NCBI GenBank assembly: GCA_046727435.1 | Contig: JBKPCR010000079.1 | Location: 1 to 9,180, forward strand | Origin: CAVPRW01 sp046727435 [NCBI: bacterium] | GTDB taxonomy: Bacteria > Tectomicrobia > Entotheonellia > J063 | Direction of reading: 5' to 3' | Length of the DNA: 9,180 nucleotides | In this document: positions 6,568 to 9,180 of the stretch, piece after piece | Position numbering within the stretch: the first letter of the stretch is position 1 | Layout: each line of letters opens with the position of its first letter | Made by a program: the position numbers and the translations under genes | Notes under the pieces: generated by a model | Told to the model about the DNA's origin: nothing | Seen by the model: only the letters and a program-made list of their open reading frames with translations | The model's database searches: none

Positions 6568-9180
6568 ATGAAATCGACACATCAACGCGTGATTTACACC
6601 TTTATCAAGCGTATGGCGCGGCGCTTGCGTGGTGCCACACTGCTCGAACGCGTCTTGGTGGTCCTGACCGCGTGGCTGACCGCGGTCCTGTTAGGCGCTG
6701 GCTTGCTGCCATTGGCCTCGACGCAGCCGCTGCTCGTGACCTCCTTCATCGTGCTGGCCTGGGTTGCCACGGCAGTGGCACTGATCTGGCTGGGGAGCGC
6801 GTGCCTGCAGCGACGCTCCATCGAGTCCGCCGCACTCTATATTGAAGCCCGACATCCTGCACTGCATAATCATCTAATCAGTGCCCTGCAGCTCCCCGAA
6901 TCCCTGCAGAAACACCCCGAAAGCGGTATCTCCTCCGAGCTTGTCGAAGGCCTGCTGGAAGTGACTCATCACCAGATCGATGCTTTGAGCCGTCAGCCGT
7001 TGATCGACTGGAGTGGCGTGTGGCGTCAGGTGCGAGTGGCAGCGCCGCTGCTGGTGGCCATGCTGGGAGTGGCCTGGCTCGCTCCCCAATTGCTCACGGC
7101 CTCAGTGGTGCAGCTCCTGCATCCGTTCAGTCTCTTGGGCACGCAACCAACAGACCTCGCCCTAAGCGACTATCCGCGTCATCTTCTCGTCGGTCAGCCC
7201 CTGACCCTACAGGCGCTGGCGAGCGGACAGATTCCCGCCACGGTCCAGCTGCGCATCTGGCAGGCTGGCAAAGAACGCGAGGAGAAGATGGCCGCAGCGG
7301 GTCAGGGCACATTTCGCCATACCGTCGCCAACCTGCGTGAACCGATGAAATTCCAGGCGATCGCCGGATCGGCTGCCTCGGACGTGGGGGAGGTCGAGGT
7401 CGTCGAGGCCCCAGCGGTGGGGAATTTCCACATCCGTTATCAGTATCCGGATTACACCGGGCTCCCCGCCAAAACCGAGGAGGGGAGCGGGCACATCGAG
7501 GCTCTGGCCGGCTCCGAAGTCCGCATCCAGATGGCCGCCAATAAACCCATCGCGCGCGGGCAACTGGTGTTTGACGACAACACGCAGCTGCCTCTGCTCG
7601 TCCGGTCTGACGGTCTTCTTCAAGCGACAGCGATCATCACCAAGCCTGGCGGGTATCGCGTCGAGGTGCAGGACGCTCTGGGCTTCACCAATCAGGATCA
7701 GCTCTCCTATCGCATCGATGTCATCCCCGACGCGGTGCCGCAGATTGACCTCCTGGCGCCCGAACCCGACATGGAGATCGAGGAGGGCCGGGTCATTATC
7801 TTGGAGTACGAGGCGCGCGACGATTTTGGTGTGAGGGAACTCGCTTTGGTCTATCGCGCCGGGCCCTTTGGGGAAAAACGCGTCGTCATCGACCGGGTCG
7901 ATGAAGCGGCCAGACGCTACGAAGGACGATATTTCTGGGATGTGACCGACCTCTTCGGCGCTGCGGGTGAATCGGTGACCTATTATGTCGAGGTCTGGGA
8001 TAACGACACGGTGTCCGGACCCAAACGCGGCGTCTCCGCAACCCACGTCCTGCGCATCAAGAGCCGAGAGGAGGAGCATCGTCAGCTCGATGAGATGCAG
8101 CAGCAAGTGGCCGAGAAGTTCGTCGATCTCCTGGCCGACCAGCTTGAGCTCAATGCGCGCACCACTGATCTGGCGCAAGAGCCCACGCCACGCGACCCCA
8201 CTGCAGCCCAGGAACTGGCAGCCCGACAGGCCGAGCTGCAACAGCAGGCCCAGGATCTGGTATCACAGCTGGATCAGATGTTACAGTTGCTCGAACGGGA
8301 CTACCTGAGCGATTACACACGCTACGAAGATACCCGGACATTACGCGAGAATCTGAACTTCACACAGGATACTCTGATGGGGGATGCGCGACGCCAGCTC
8401 TCCCCGCCGTCAGGCCAGCCGCAGTCGCCAAGCCCCTCGTCGCGCAGTCCGCAACGGTCAGATCGTCAGCCGCCCGACGCCAACGCACCATCGGTCGACC
8501 GGGCGCTAGCCAAGCAGGAGGCGGCCCAATCCGAGCTGGAGCGCATGGCGTTGTTTGCCCAGGACATCGGCAAGCGCGCCAAGATGCGCGATGTGGAAAA
8601 CCTGGCTCAGCGTATGGCACGCACGCAAAAAAACCTGCTGGATGCGTTGACTGATCTCGATAAGCTCGGCAAGGAGATGGATGCGGCGACGCGAGAGGCG
8701 CTAGAGCGTGAGCTCAATGAGCTGGAAAAAGCCATGCAAGCCTTGATGGAAGCCTTGTCGAAGCTGCCATCGGAACTCCCCGATGAGTTTCTCAATAGCG
8801 AAGCCCTGCAAAATCTCGAGCTGAGCGACATGATGCAAACGCTTCAGCAACTGCGCGAGCAATTGCAGCAGGGAAATCTGGCGGACGCCAAACGGCTAGC
8901 GGAGGACTTGCTGCGCTCGTTGAACCAGATGCTGGCGGCGCTACAGAGTGCACAGCGGTTTGCCCAGTCCATGCCGTTTGGGCAACAGCAGAGCGGCATG
9001 GAGCGCGCCCAAAGCGAGCTCGACCAGATCATGCGCGAGCAATCCGAAATTCTGCGCGACACTACCGGCATCGATAAGAGCCTGCGTCAGCGGATCAATG
9101 AGCAACAGCGGCGCGACTTCGAGCCGCTGCAAGAACAGTTGCGTGAGGCGATCTACGAAGCGCAGCGCCAGATGCAGGAG
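6568..9180 (+). CDS. DUF4175-like membrane protein, C-terminus beyond the window
   Basis: The frame stays open for 871 codons to the right edge. Three hydrophobic segments (about 27-50, 54-76 and 155-175) place a basic N-terminus (KRMARRLRG) in the cytoplasm. The first two are followed by AALYIEARHPALHNHLISAL (90-109), typical of the DUF4175 / TIGR02302 family. After the third comes a beta-rich region of about 320 residues, probably extracytoplasmic, including YPDYTGLP (293-300), a family signature, and EYEARDDFGV (413-422). From about 505 it becomes Gln/Glu/Leu-rich and probably coiled-coil, broken by a Pro/Ser/Gln linker (about 612-650). The function of the family is not known. Members often sit near MoxR ATPase, DUF58 and von Willebrand A genes (Bat-like clusters), and such genes might lie to the right. 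The start at 6568 is the best available but is questioned by the competing upstream site. Confidence 0.85.
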   Translation, partial: MKSTHQRVIYTFIKRMARRLRGATLLERVLVVLTAWLTAVLLGAGLLPLASTQPLLVTSFIVLAWVATAVALIWLGSACLQRRSIESAALYIEARHPALHNHLISALQLPESLQKHPESGISSELVEGLLEVTHHQIDALSRQPLIDWSGVWRQVRVAAPLLVAMLGVAWLAPQLLTASVVQLLHPFSLLGTQPTDLALSDYPRHLLVGQPLTLQALASGQIPATVQLRIWQAGKEREEKMAAAGQGTFRHTVANLREPMKFQAIAGSAASDVGEVEVVEAPAVGNFHIRYQYPDYTGLPAKTEEGSGHIEALAGSEVRIQMAANKPIARGQLVFDDNTQLPLLVRSDGLLQATAIITKPGGYRVEVQDALGFTNQDQLSYRIDVIPDAVPQIDLLAPEPDMEIEEGRVIILEYEARDDFGVRELALVYRAGPFGEKRVVIDRVDEAARRYEGRYFWDVTDLFGAAGESVTYYVEVWDNDTVSGPKRGVSATHVLRIKSREEEHRQLDEMQQQVAEKFVDLLADQLELNARTTDLAQEPTPRDPTAAQELAARQAELQQQAQDLVSQLDQMLQLLERDYLSDYTRYEDTRTLRENLNFTQDTLMGDARRQLSPPSGQPQSPSPSSRSPQRSDRQPPDANAPSVDRALAKQEAAQSELERMALFAQDIGKRAKMRDVENLAQRMARTQKNLLDALTDLDKLGKEMDAATREALERELNELEKAMQALMEALSKLPSELPDEFLNSEALQNLELSDMMQTLQQLREQLQQGNLADAKRLAEDLLRSLNQMLAALQSAQRFAQSMPFGQQQSGMERAQSELDQIMREQSEILRDTTGIDKSLRQRINEQQRRDFEPLQEQLREAIYEAQRQMQE

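Noticed and set aside
7207-8241. Minus-strand 344-aa open frame opposite the DUF4175-like gene
   Set aside because: Although long, it has no recognisable domain or RBS and lies entirely antisense to a frame with family signatures (YPDYTGL). In GC-rich DNA such antisense frames are common.

Overview
The window is ordinary-looking chromosomal bacterial DNA, GC-rich by eye at roughly 58-60 %. Its genes have strong Shine-Dalgarno sites and sigma70-type promoters. I see no insertion sequences, tRNAs, rRNAs, CRISPR arrays or phage genes. The gene content (GlcDEF-type glycolate oxidase, a sigma54 activator, a rhomboid protease and a DUF4175 membrane protein) fits a Gram-negative bacterium, such as a proteobacterium or a member of the Nitrospirota or Methylomirabilota. 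The sequence alone does not settle the phylum.

Left two thirds (1-6168, minus strand): a compact gene cluster reads leftward from a near-consensus promoter at 6140-6168. The order is glcD (4640-6091), glcE (3225-4595), glcF (1877-3211), a rhomboid intramembrane protease (1142-1846) and a sigma54-dependent NtrC-family regulator whose C-terminus lies beyond the left edge (1-1158). The gaps are 44, 13 and 30 bp, and the last pair overlaps by 17 bp, so one transcript is likely. GlcD and GlcE are paralogous FAD (PCMH-type) subunits and GlcF is the iron-sulfur subunit. Together they should oxidise glycolate (or a related 2-hydroxy acid) to glyoxylate at the membrane and pass electrons to the respiratory chain. 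The regulator has an intact AAA+/GAFTGA core, but its receiver domain has lost the phosphoacceptor aspartate (Glu instead), the acidic pair and the conserved Thr.

Middle (6092-6312): a 221-bp divergent intergenic region holds two back-to-back sigma70-type promoters. Each has a perfect TTGACA, a 17-bp spacer and a -10 box matching 5 of 6 positions.

Right third (6313-9180, plus strand): a 65-aa acidic protein of unknown function is followed by a large DUF4175-like membrane protein, open at the right edge after 871 codons. The latter has three N-terminal membrane segments, a beta-rich extracytoplasmic part and a long Gln/Glu-rich coiled-coil region. Between the two genes, the strongest ribosome binding site and an ATGA stop/start overlap both point to a frame other than that of the DUF4175 protein. 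This leaves a real question about the start of that gene.

The best candidates for something undescribed are the degenerate-receiver sigma54 activator overlapping a rhomboid protease inside a glycolate oxidase cluster, and the odd translational layout at the start of the DUF4175 gene.
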